Shown one piece after another: positions 1 to 5,741 of a DNA stretch of 5,741 nt. The notes under the pieces were generated by a model. It was not told where the DNA came from. It searched no databases and saw only the letters and a list, made by a program, of their open reading frames with translations. The DNA is from Chloroflexota bacterium (lineage in GTDB: Bacteria > Chloroflexota > Anaerolineae > Promineifilales > Promineifilaceae): contig CAUJGI010000789.1 in the NCBI GenBank assembly GCA_963169155.1, positions 1 through 5,741 on the forward strand, in the 5' to 3' direction. Each line of letters begins with the position of its first letter. Positions within the stretch are counted from its first letter, which is position 1. A program made the translations under genes and the position numbers.

Positions 1-1283
1 AGCTGGCGGCGGTAGCTGATCAGGTCAAACGAGCGAATGTCCTGGCCGTCGATGAGCAGCTGGCCGCCCTGGAACTCGTAGAAGCGGGCGATGAGCCGCC
101 CCAGGCTGGATTTGCCCGCGCCGGTGTGGCCCACCAGGGCCACCGTCTCGCCCGGCTGGATGGTGAGGTTGAAGCCATCGAGCACGTGTTCCTGTTGAGT
201 GTAGCGGAAGTGCATGTTGCGAAACTCGATACGGCCGTCCAACACCCCCACCTCCTGATTATCAAACTGCACCACCCGCGCCTCGGCATCGATCAGGGCA
301 AACACCCGCTCGCTGGCCGACAGCCCCAGCTGGAACTGGCTCCAAAACGAGGCAATGCCCGTCAGCGGAAACCAGAAGAGGCCAATCGCCTGGACAAACA
401 GGTACCAATCGCCAGCGCTAATCTCCGTGCGCAGCGTGGCGTTACCGCCGAAATAGAGGATAACGGCCGTTCCCAACCCGGCAATAAACACCAGAATGGG
501 AAAGATGCTGCTAAACACAAACCCCTGGCGCACCTGCACCTGGTACGCCTGCTCGTTGACGTCCAGAAACTCGTCGTACACCGTTTGCTCCTGGCGGAAA
601 TTTTTGGCAATGGAGATGCCGCTGATCGTCTCCTGCACCTTGGCGTTGACGGTAGCCAGCAGCCGCTGCGCCTGCTGCGTGGTGGCCCGGGCAATGCGGC
701 GGAAGGCCAGCGCCGCGCCCACCACAAACGGAGCAATCGCCATAGCCATCCACGCCAGCTGGGCGTTGATGGAAAAGAGGTAGCCGACGATAAGCACCAC
801 CAGCAGCACCTGGCTGATCAGGTTCAGCGTCAGGGTGACGACGTTGGCGAAATCCTGTGTGTCGGACGTAACCCGACTGACGATCTTGCCCGAGGGGAAC
901 TCGTCGTAGAAAGACATATCGCGCTGCATAACGGCCGTAAACGCATCCTCGCGCAGCTGCAACACCACATCCCCCACCGCCCGCGCCGTCAGCCGCTGGC
1001 GCAGATAGTTAAACACCCACGACAAAATCGTCGCGCCGAGGATGAAAAAGATGAGCTGACCGATGGCCGAACTGCCTTCGACGCCCACGATATTGTCCAC
1101 CGCCTGCGCAATCAGCACCGGCAGCACCAGGTCCATCAGCGAGTTGAGCAAAATGAAGCTGCTGATCGCCCCCACCCGGCCCACATACGGCCGAAAATAG
1201 CCGCCAATCCGCTTGAGCAGCTGCCGGTCCGTGTAATTCCGGTCATATCCTTCGGCCTCAATGCCGTCCATGAGAAAACCCAT
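1..1283 (-). CDS. ABC exporter half-transporter, canonical-site partner subunit (3' end cut by window)
   Basis: Half-size ABC exporter: an N-terminal six-helix membrane domain fused to an ATPase domain, expected in the cytoplasmic membrane as one half of a dimeric exporter. The frame is open from the ATG at 1283 to the window edge: 427 codons of an expected 580-620. Hydrophobic segments lie near residues 37-60, 74-95, 150-170, 174-193, 257-278 and 290-312. Family-typical stretches include FYDEFPSGKIVSRVTSD (126-141). The ATPase domain begins around 350 (GRIEFRNMHFRY) with Walker A GHTGAGKSS at 385-393. The window ends after SYRRQ, before the Q-loop, signature and Walker B, so catalytic competence cannot be read. 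The start is supported by AGGAG (1290-1294) six bases upstream. It is the second gene of an operon, 48 nt after the other half-transporter, and by analogy with TM288 or BmrD should be the partner with the intact catalytic Glu. Substrate is unknown; drugs or lipids are typical for the family. Confidence 0.93.
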   Translation of the reverse strand, partial: MGFLMDGIEAEGYDRNYTDRQLLKRIGGYFRPYVGRVGAISSFILLNSLMDLVLPVLIAQAVDNIVGVEGSSAIGQLIFFILGATILSWVFNYLRQRLTARAVGDVVLQLREDAFTAVMQRDMSFYDEFPSGKIVSRVTSDTQDFANVVTLTLNLISQVLLVVLIVGYLFSINAQLAWMAMAIAPFVVGAALAFRRIARATTQQAQRLLATVNAKVQETISGISIAKNFRQEQTVYDEFLDVNEQAYQVQVRQGFVFSSIFPILVFIAGLGTAVILYFGGNATLRTEISAGDWYLFVQAIGLFWFPLTGIASFWSQFQLGLSASERVFALIDAEARVVQFDNQEVGVLDGRIEFRNMHFRYTQQEHVLDGFNLTIQPGETVALVGHTGAGKSSLGRLIARFYEFQGGQLLIDGQDIRSFDLISYRRQ

Positions 1284-1331
1284 GAGAATCTCCTGTTTAA
1301 GAAACGGCGCGCTCGCGCCGTTTCCTTTTTA
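1284..1331 (-). promoter_or_regulatory. Intercistronic spacer with perfect 10-bp hairpin between the two ABC genes
   Basis: Arms GAAACGGCGC (1301-1310) and GCGCCGTTTC (1315-1324) are perfectly complementary around a 4-nt loop. In the minus-strand mRNA the hairpin starts 7 nt after the stop codon of the first ABC gene and ends just ahead of the AGGAG of the second. No U-tract follows in that direction, so it should not stop transcription of the operon. It may protect the mRNA end or tune translation of the downstream gene. Read on the plus strand it is followed by CTTTTT, so it would look like a terminator for antisense transcription. The structure is seen; the roles are inferred. Confidence 0.7.
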
Positions 1332-3122
1332 TCAAATGTCGTAGCGAGCAAAAATACGCTGGTAAAGCGTCGAACTGGCCATCAGCTCGTCGTGGGTGCC
1401 TTGGGCCACAATCTCGCCCTTGCGCACCAGCAGCACCCGGTCCGCCCGCCGAATTTGGGACAGGCGGTGGGTGATGAGCAGCGTGGTGCGCCCTTCCAGT
1501 ACCCGCTTGATCGCCTTTTGAATCTCATCCTCCGTGGCCGAGTCCACCGCGCTGGTGGCGTCGTCCAAAATAAGGATGCGCGGGTCGGTGAGCAGGGCGC
1601 GGGCGATGGCAATGCGCTGCCGCTGACCGCCAGAGAGGGTAACGCCACGCTCGCCCACGATCGTGTCGTAGCCGTCTTTGAAGTGCACGATGAAGGAGTG
1701 GGCCTGGGCTTCGTGGGCGGCGCGTTTGATGTCGGCGCGGCTCACCTGCTGCCCCAGGCCAAAGGCAATGTTCTCGGCCACCGTGCGGGAGAAGAGGAAG
1801 ATGTCTTGCTCGATGATGGAGATTTGGGAGCGCAGGCTATCCAGGTTCCACTCTCGCACGTCAATGCCGTCGATGAGGATACGGCCGTCTGTCACATCAT
1901 ACGTCCGGTTCACCAGCTTGGTCAGCGTGCTCTTGCCCGAACCCGTCTGCCCCACAATGGCAATCGTCTCGCCCGGCCGGGCGCTAAAGGAGATGTTGCG
2001 CAGCAAATCGTCACTGCTGTCGCCGTGGCGGAAGCTCACGTTGTCAAACACAATTTCGCCGCGCATGGGGGCCGTGTGGCCCTCACTGTTCTGGTCCAGC
2101 TCCGTTTCCGCCTGCAGCAGTTCCAAAATGCGCTCTGCGCCAGACAGCCCCATCTGCACCAGGTAAAAGGTGAAGTAGGAGCTAAAAGCGGGCCAGCGCA
2201 GCACCCACATCAACCCCATGTAGGCAACCAAATCGCCCAGGTTCAGCTGGCCCAGGTTGAGCAGGTAGACGCCGTGCACAAACGCCCCGGCAATGGCCAC
2301 GCCGATGAGCAGTGTGGGAATGTAGCGCGCCTGCACGTCGCCCTGCTGCACAAACATATCGCGGTAGCGGCGCGCATCGCGGATAAACTTGCCCAGTTCC
2401 TGCCGCTCCTGCCCCGCCGCCTTCACCACCTCAATGCCGGAGACGGCTTCATTCAGGGTGGCGTTCATGTCGCCAAAGCGAGCCCGCACCGCGTCGGAGA
2501 CGGGGTCCAGCTGGCGCATGTAGTGGCGCAGGGCAAAGTAGTAGAAGAAACAAAAGGCCAGCGGGGCCAGCAGCAGGCGCAGATCGATGAAGGCAATAAA
2601 GATGATGGGCATGAGGATGGCCATCATCGAGTCGTAGAGCAGGCTGAAGCCGGGGGTCATCATTTCATTGACAAAACGCACGTCGTTGGCCGCCCGGGCC
2701 ATGATGTCGCCCACACGCTGCTGGTTGTGGAACGTCTGGCTTTTGCCCAGCAGGTTGAGGTAGAGCTCGCTACGGCCGTCGCGTTCCAGCCGCTTGCCCA
2801 CCACTTCAATACTCAACGAGGCCAGCGTGTCACAGAAAAAACGGCCGACGGCCAGCCCCAACACAATCAGCCCCAGGGTGGCGATGGCCTGAAAGGGTTC
2901 ACCAACCGTTTCACCGGTGACCACGTTGAAGGCCGCCCCCACCTGGCGCGGAATGGCCGCGTTAAAAATGTTGGTCACCGTCATGCCAAAGAAAAAGGCC
3001 GCCAGCCACCATTTGTACTCCACCAGGTGCGCCAAAATCCAGCGCAGCGGGCTCGATTGATCATAGTCTCGCGCCGTTGCCACGCGAAACTCGCTCTTTT
3101 GAGGAACTGTTTGAACCGCCAT
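1332..3122 (-). CDS. ABC exporter half-transporter, degenerate-site (TM287-like) subunit
   Basis: Complete 596-residue ABC exporter half-transporter with membrane and ATPase domains fused, typical length for the family. Hydrophobic segments lie near residues 38-58, 80-101, 158-178, 183-199, 268-290 and 297-320. The ATPase domain shows Walker A GQTGSGKST (391-399), Q-loop Gln439, X-loop TIVGERG (487-493), canonical signature LSGGQ (496-500), Walker B ILILD (516-520), D-loop SAVD (524-527) and switch His552. The residue after Walker B is Asp521, not the catalytic Glu. In heterodimeric exporters such as TM287/288 this marks the subunit whose own ATP site hydrolyses poorly, while its LSGGQ serves the partner's active site. 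The frame continues upstream to a TTG at 3176, but the ATG at 3122 behind AGGAGGT is much the better start. It is followed after 48 nt by the partner subunit. Substrate is not deducible. Confidence 0.96.
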   Translation of the reverse strand: MAVQTVPQKSEFRVATARDYDQSSPLRWILAHLVEYKWWLAAFFFGMTVTNIFNAAIPRQVGAAFNVVTGETVGEPFQAIATLGLIVLGLAVGRFFCDTLASLSIEVVGKRLERDGRSELYLNLLGKSQTFHNQQRVGDIMARAANDVRFVNEMMTPGFSLLYDSMMAILMPIIFIAFIDLRLLLAPLAFCFFYYFALRHYMRQLDPVSDAVRARFGDMNATLNEAVSGIEVVKAAGQERQELGKFIRDARRYRDMFVQQGDVQARYIPTLLIGVAIAGAFVHGVYLLNLGQLNLGDLVAYMGLMWVLRWPAFSSYFTFYLVQMGLSGAERILELLQAETELDQNSEGHTAPMRGEIVFDNVSFRHGDSSDDLLRNISFSARPGETIAIVGQTGSGKSTLTKLVNRTYDVTDGRILIDGIDVREWNLDSLRSQISIIEQDIFLFSRTVAENIAFGLGQQVSRADIKRAAHEAQAHSFIVHFKDGYDTIVGERGVTLSGGQRQRIAIARALLTDPRILILDDATSAVDSATEDEIQKAIKRVLEGRTTLLITHRLSQIRRADRVLLVRKGEIVAQGTHDELMASSTLYQRIFARYDI

Positions 3123-3131
3123 AAACCTCCT
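3123..3131 (-). promoter_or_regulatory. Strong, close-set Shine-Dalgarno that fixes the ABC gene start
   Basis: The minus strand reads AGGAGG (3126-3131), then TTT, then ATG at 3122. The anti-SD match is full, with an unusually short 3-nt spacer. It supports starting at this ATG rather than at the upstream in-frame TTG (3176), which would begin inside the stem-loop region and has no SD. Confidence 0.75.
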
Positions 3132-3143
3132 GGAAAAACGCAG

Positions 3144-3200
3144 GGCGATTTGGTAAATCGCCACCCGATTTACCAAATCGGGCTACAAATTTTCATTTGT
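3144..3200 (-). repeat. Three back-to-back perfect stem-loops in the ABC operon leader
   Basis: Three palindromes sit almost without gaps. In transcript order they are: ACAAAT/ATTTGT (3185-3200, 4-nt loop), CCCGATTT/AAATCGGG (3164-3182, 3-nt loop) and GGCGATTT/AAATCGCC (3144-3162, 3-nt loop). The last two are also reverse complements of each other: a perfect 15-nt inverted repeat, 3146-3160 against 3166-3180, separated by 5 nt. The RNA could therefore fold as two small hairpins or as one long one. The element ends 12 nt before the Shine-Dalgarno. A T5 run (3134-3138) follows the last stem after 5 nt. It could be a REP-like dispersed repeat, an attenuator or an mRNA-stability element; the sequence alone does not decide. 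Confidence 0.75.
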
Positions 3201-3307
3201 GGTGGTGTGCCACTCATAAACTGTTCTGTTGTTAGAACCGGGTTTGTGCCCAAGCGGATGGTGGTGAGTTAGCCGCCAGGTATCTCCCGCTTGTGCATAG
3301 AACGCAT

Positions 3308-3316
3308 ATTCTAACA
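3308..3316 (-). promoter_or_regulatory. Candidate extended -10 promoter for the ABC operon
   Basis: On the minus strand TGTTAGAAT combines a TGn extension with TAGAAT, a 5/6 match to the -10 consensus. No good -35 lies at 17 nt; the closest match, ATGACA (3335-3340), is 21 nt upstream, too far for a standard promoter. Transcription would begin near 3301 and give a leader of about 180 nt that includes the three stem-loops. The position between the upstream terminator and the ABC genes is right, but the motif is short and unproven. Confidence 0.35.
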
Positions 3317-3324
3317 CACAATAG

Positions 3325-3339
3325 TGACATCTACTGTCA
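3325..3339. promoter_or_regulatory. Candidate operator dyad TGACA-N5-TGTCA
   Basis: A perfect 5-bp inverted repeat with a 5-nt spacer lies directly upstream of the candidate -10 element of the ABC operon, where a repressor or activator would act. Pairing does not extend beyond five bases per arm, so chance is a real alternative. No regulator gene is in the window. Confidence 0.25.
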
Positions 3340-3375
3340 TGAATTTGGGCAGTTTGGGAAGGTGGGAGACAGGGG

Positions 3376-3427
3376 AAAACGTGAAACGTGAAGCGTGATG
3401 AACTCCATTCACGTTTCACGTTTCACG
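3376..3427 (-). terminator. Hairpin terminator of the PA14/SH3b gene, built from heptamer repeats
   Basis: Ten nucleotides after the stop codon at 3438, the minus-strand RNA can form a 19-bp stem (3409-3427 with 3380-3398) containing a single G-U pair, around a 10-nt loop. It is followed by TTTTCCCC (3372-3379). The arms consist of tandem CGTGAAA units. The stem is long and directly adjacent to the gene end, but its U-tract is only four bases. It also separates the PA14/SH3b gene from the ABC operon. Confidence 0.72.
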
Positions 3428-3437
3428 CATCAATTTC

Positions 3438-4979
3438 TTACTCGTTCAAAACCGGCAAATTGCTCAACGGCGCGTTGGCGTTCAGGTAGCGGGCGCTGGA
3501 CCAGCCTTCGGTGCCGTCGGCTTCGCGCACTTTCACCCAGACGGTGAAGGCGTCGCGGCCAAGCAGCGTGACGGTTTGGCCGCTGGACAGGTAGCCTACT
3601 GGCTCATCGTCCAGACTGGGGCCTGAGCGCACCGTCAGGTAGAGCGCCCCAGACATGGTGGCGGTGCCCGGTACGCCGCTGCCAGTGGGCGGTGTCCCAC
3701 TCCCGCCCGGCGCGGCGCCACCACCGCTGCCGGTCTGGGTCCACGTCAGCCGGGCTTCGGCCAGGCCGGTGTACTCAAAGTATTCCATGCGAATTTCCAC
3801 CGGGCCGCCGGGCAAGTTGATCGCGCCGGAAAACGCCTGAACATTTTGAATGTCCCAGGCATTGATGATTTGCTGGCCATTGACCCACACACGCACGCCG
3901 TCATCGCTGTTGGCGGTGAAGGTGTACTGCCCGGCGGGCAGATTCACCGTTTGCGTCCAGCGCACCGAGAAGCGATCGCTGTCGAGGGTGTTGGGGATGG
4001 GCGAACTGGACCCCCAGACAAAGTTGATGGCACTGTCGTTGCGCACGACCACGGGCGAACCAGCCAGGCTGTCATTGTTGAAGTATTCGCCGCGCCATTG
4101 AGAAATGGTGGGTGGCTGCGGCGCAGGCGCTGGGGAGCCAGAAATTTTGGCCCAGGTGAGGGCAGCCACAGCCGTTCCCCCATTATCATAATGCTCCATC
4201 CGCACCGGCACAACACCACCGGCAACGGACACATCCACAGCGAAGGAAGTGGCCGGTTGGTCGCGCCACTGGTCGAGCACCAGCTGGTTGTTCACCCACA
4301 GGCGCACCCCGTCATCGGCCGTGGCGGAGAAGCGGTAGACGCCCGCCTCCAGCGACAAATTGCTGGTCCAGCGCACCGAGAACTGGTCGGCCGACACCCC
4401 GCTCACCGGCGATCCGGTCCAGGTGTGGTTGATTTGGCCTTCATCGCGCACCACCACAGGACTGCCGGAGAGCGCCGTGTTGTTGAAATATTCGGCACGC
4501 CAGACGGCCGTTCCGCCAGACACCAGCCCCCAGTTCAACCGGGCCACAGCCTCACCACCCGCTTCATAATACTCCACGCGGATGTCGTGGTTGCCCCCGC
4601 TCAGCGGCACATCGGCCGTCACGGTGTGCTCCTGGCTGTCATACCAGACGTCAATCACCGGGTTGTTATCGACAAAAACGCGCATGCCATCGTCCATGGT
4701 CGCCGTGAAGCGGTAGGTCCCTGGGGCAAAGTACAGATTGCGCGTCCATTCAGCTGAAAAGCTGTCGATGTTGATATCTTCGTGGGGTGCACCATCCCCC
4801 CAGTCATGATCCAGGCTGGACTCGGCGCGAGTCAGCACCGGGCTGCCGGATAAGGTTTCGTTGTTGAAATATTTGGCCGTCCAGCCGGTATCGGCCAGGG
4901 CCGTTTGGGCATTGGCGACGAGAAGGAATACGGCCGTAACCAACACACTCAGCAGGAAGATGAATCGTTTGCGCATCAT
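3438..4979 (-). CDS. Secreted triple-PA14, SH3b domain protein
   Basis: A 513-residue exported protein. It has a basic start (MMRKR), a hydrophobic core (residues 6-22) and a likely signal peptidase site after ALA (27-29). Three PA14 modules follow at about 33-152, 160-278 and 295-415. Each opens with W-x-[AG]-[EK]-YFNN and carries the central Asp-Asp motif: DDGMRVFV (96-103), DDGVRLWV (222-229) and DDGVRVWV (359-366). In PA14 lectins such as yeast flocculins this Asp pair binds calcium and sugar. A Pro-rich linker (281-291) separates modules 2 and 3, and a Gly/Pro/Ser linker (417-440) precedes an SH3b domain (about 444-500, LTVRSGP to GWSSARYL) of the kind that binds cell-wall peptides. There is no C-terminal anchor or visible enzyme domain. 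The start at 4979 is supported by AAAGGAG (4986-4992) six bases upstream; a second ATG follows immediately. Glycan or wall binding is inferred from the domains; the ligand is unknown. Confidence 0.93.
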   Translation of the reverse strand: MMRKRFIFLLSVLVTAVFLLVANAQTALADTGWTAKYFNNETLSGSPVLTRAESSLDHDWGDGAPHEDINIDSFSAEWTRNLYFAPGTYRFTATMDDGMRVFVDNNPVIDVWYDSQEHTVTADVPLSGGNHDIRVEYYEAGGEAVARLNWGLVSGGTAVWRAEYFNNTALSGSPVVVRDEGQINHTWTGSPVSGVSADQFSVRWTSNLSLEAGVYRFSATADDGVRLWVNNQLVLDQWRDQPATSFAVDVSVAGGVVPVRMEHYDNGGTAVAALTWAKISGSPAPAPQPPTISQWRGEYFNNDSLAGSPVVVRNDSAINFVWGSSSPIPNTLDSDRFSVRWTQTVNLPAGQYTFTANSDDGVRVWVNGQQIINAWDIQNVQAFSGAINLPGGPVEIRMEYFEYTGLAEARLTWTQTGSGGGAAPGGSGTPPTGSGVPGTATMSGALYLTVRSGPSLDDEPVGYLSSGQTVTLLGRDAFTVWVKVREADGTEGWSSARYLNANAPLSNLPVLNE

Positions 4980-5223
4980 CTTTTTCTCCTTTGTATAAAA
5001 GGGTATAAAGGCTGGCCAGACACCTGGGTGCTAACGCAGAAAGAAAGAGACGCGAAGAGCGAGAGCAGACGCTGTGCGCCTTGTATACACTTTTGACACT
5101 CGTTTGCAGCACTCATTTACTGCAGATTTGCTTGTTTACAGCTTTACCGTATAGCGCCGGAAGTAGGGGAACAAGATGTAGCGGATATATTTTTGGGGAA
5201 ACTGGCCAAATTCTTAACGGGCA
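4980..5223 (-). other. Intergenic region between cofE and the PA14/SH3b gene
   Basis: A 244-nt stretch more AT-rich than its flanks, with no convincing gene. I find no strong hairpin plus U-tract after cofE, so read-through into the PA14 gene is possible. Minus-strand -10-like strings exist, including TATACA (5082-5087) and a tandem CTTTATACC/CTTTTATAC just ahead of the Shine-Dalgarno (4993-5010). None has a good -35 at the right spacing, so I do not call a promoter. Confidence 0.5.
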
Positions 5224-5741
5224 TTAACGATACAAATCCATTTCTTTGGGGCGGACCAGGTCGCTGGCCCGGCCATCGGTCGCGGGCAAATGCAGGCCGC
5301 GCACCAGCACCACCGGCATGCCTTCGGCCGCCTGGCCCATGAGCAGCCCAACAGCGGCGGCAATCTCATCGGCCACGCCGACGTCGGTGTGCTGGAGCTG
5401 GTAGCCGTACAAATCTGGCTCACCGCGCCGGTCCCACAGGGCAGGAATTCCGGCCACGCCAATCGCCACCCCGACGGTGCCCAGGCGAAACGGCCGTCCA
5501 TGACTATCGGTAATCACCACCCCCACCTGCACCCCGAGCCTGGCCGCAACCGCGTCCCGCAGTTTGGCCGCCGAGGCATCGGGATCGAGCGGCAGCAGCA
5601 AAACCGTCTCCTCGTCACCACTCTGCGCCACGTTGGAGCGGTCGATGCCCGCGTTGGCGCTGGTGAACCCCAGCCGGTGGCGCACAATCAGCACGCCGCG
5701 CCGCATCCGCGAGATTTCCTCGCTTTCCTGCAAAATCAGCT
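5224..5741 (-). CDS. cofE: Coenzyme F420-0:L-glutamate ligase, C-terminal part (5' end cut by window)
   Basis: This cytoplasmic enzyme adds glutamate to F420-0 using GTP and then extends it through gamma-linkages, a late step of coenzyme F420 synthesis; the family is CofE, or the N-terminal half of FbiB in mycobacteria. The window shows 171 C-terminal codons of an expected 240-260. Family landmarks in order are [55 protein letters not shown], the DLYGYQL segment, VADEIAAA and PVVLVRG. The acidic residues in ITDSHGRP and VADEI fall in the conserved metal/nucleotide-binding region. The frame stays open to the right edge, so the real start lies outside; the in-frame TTG at 5733 is not a start. 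The stop TAA follows MDLYR directly, so the protein is stand-alone CofE without the nitroreductase-like domain fused in actinobacterial FbiB. No other F420 gene is visible. Confidence 0.93.
   Translation of the reverse strand, partial: LILQESEEISRMRRGVLIVRHRLGFTSANAGIDRSNVAQSGDEETVLLLPLDPDASAAKLRDAVAARLGVQVGVVITDSHGRPFRLGTVGVAIGVAGIPALWDRRGEPDLYGYQLQHTDVGVADEIAAAVGLLMGQAAEGMPVVLVRGLHLPATDGRASDLVRPKEMDLYR

Noticed and set aside
3123..3176. N-terminal extension of the first ABC gene to the TTG at 3176
   Set aside because: The added 18 residues are translated from the stem-loop repeat, and the ATG at 3122 has a strong Shine-Dalgarno.
126..3272. A 1048-codon open frame on the plus strand running antisense through both ABC genes
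   Set aside because: Its protein is rich in His, Gln, Arg and Ala with no recognisable domain, while the minus strand encodes two clear ABC transporters with all expected motifs. It is the mirror of GC-rich codon use.
3183..3419. A 78-codon minus-strand frame in the gap between the PA14/SH3b and ABC genes
   Set aside because: It runs through the terminator hairpin and the leader stem-loops, has no recognisable domain and no good ribosome site.
3846..4757. A 303-codon plus-strand frame opposite the PA14/SH3b gene
   Set aside because: Low-complexity His/Arg/Gly-rich translation with no domain. It repeats in step with the PA14 modules on the other strand, as expected for a shadow.
4804..5112. 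A 102-codon minus-strand frame overlapping the start of the PA14/SH3b gene
   Set aside because: It overlaps the signal peptide and first PA14 module in another frame and shows no domain; the PA14 gene has a proper ribosome site and signal peptide.
5093..5121. Plus-strand TTGACA with TTTACT at 17-nt spacing
   Set aside because: A perfect -35 hexamer is expected by chance about once or twice in this much sequence, the -10 is only 4/6, and no plus-strand gene follows.
5105..5124. Inverted repeat TGCAG/CTGCA in the gap after cofE
   Set aside because: Only 5-bp arms with a 10-nt loop and no T-run; too weak to call a terminator or operator.

Overview
The window looks like chromosomal DNA from a free-living, moderately GC-rich bacterium (roughly 58-60% G+C by eye). 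Three things suggest a member of the Chloroflexota (Anaerolineae/Caldilineae-like): a coenzyme F420 biosynthesis gene, a secreted protein joining PA14 modules to a bacterial SH3 domain, and an unusually frequent ACGGCCGT palindrome. That assignment is inference; no rRNA or other phylogenetic marker is present. I see no mobile element, CRISPR array, tRNA or rRNA.

All four protein genes lie on the minus strand, so transcription runs from right to left. From the right edge: (1) the C-terminal part of cofE, the F420-0:L-glutamate ligase (5224-5741, 5' end cut by the window); (2) a 244-nt gap without a clear terminator; (3) a 513-residue secreted protein with a signal peptide, three PA14 modules and a C-terminal SH3b domain (3438-4979); (4) a 315-nt gap holding a terminator hairpin built from heptamer repeats, a candidate extended -10 promoter with a small dyad, and three back-to-back stem-loops just ahead of the next ribosome binding site; (5) a complete ABC exporter half-transporter (1332-3122); (6) a 48-nt gap with a perfect 10-bp hairpin; (7) a second ABC half-transporter (1-1283, 3' end cut by the window just after Walker A).

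The two ABC genes form an operon for what is very probably a heterodimeric type IV ABC exporter of the TM287/288, BmrCD, LmrCD kind. The upstream subunit has Asp in place of the catalytic Glu after Walker B, the hallmark of the degenerate-site subunit. The PA14/SH3b protein is likely an exported glycan- or wall-binding protein. cofE belongs to central cofactor metabolism, and nothing in the sequence ties it to the other genes.

No wholly new system is evident. The items most worth a second look are the HIP1-like palindrome ACGGCCGT (eight copies, used in all three reading frames), the structured leader of the ABC operon, and the PA14x3-SH3b architecture.
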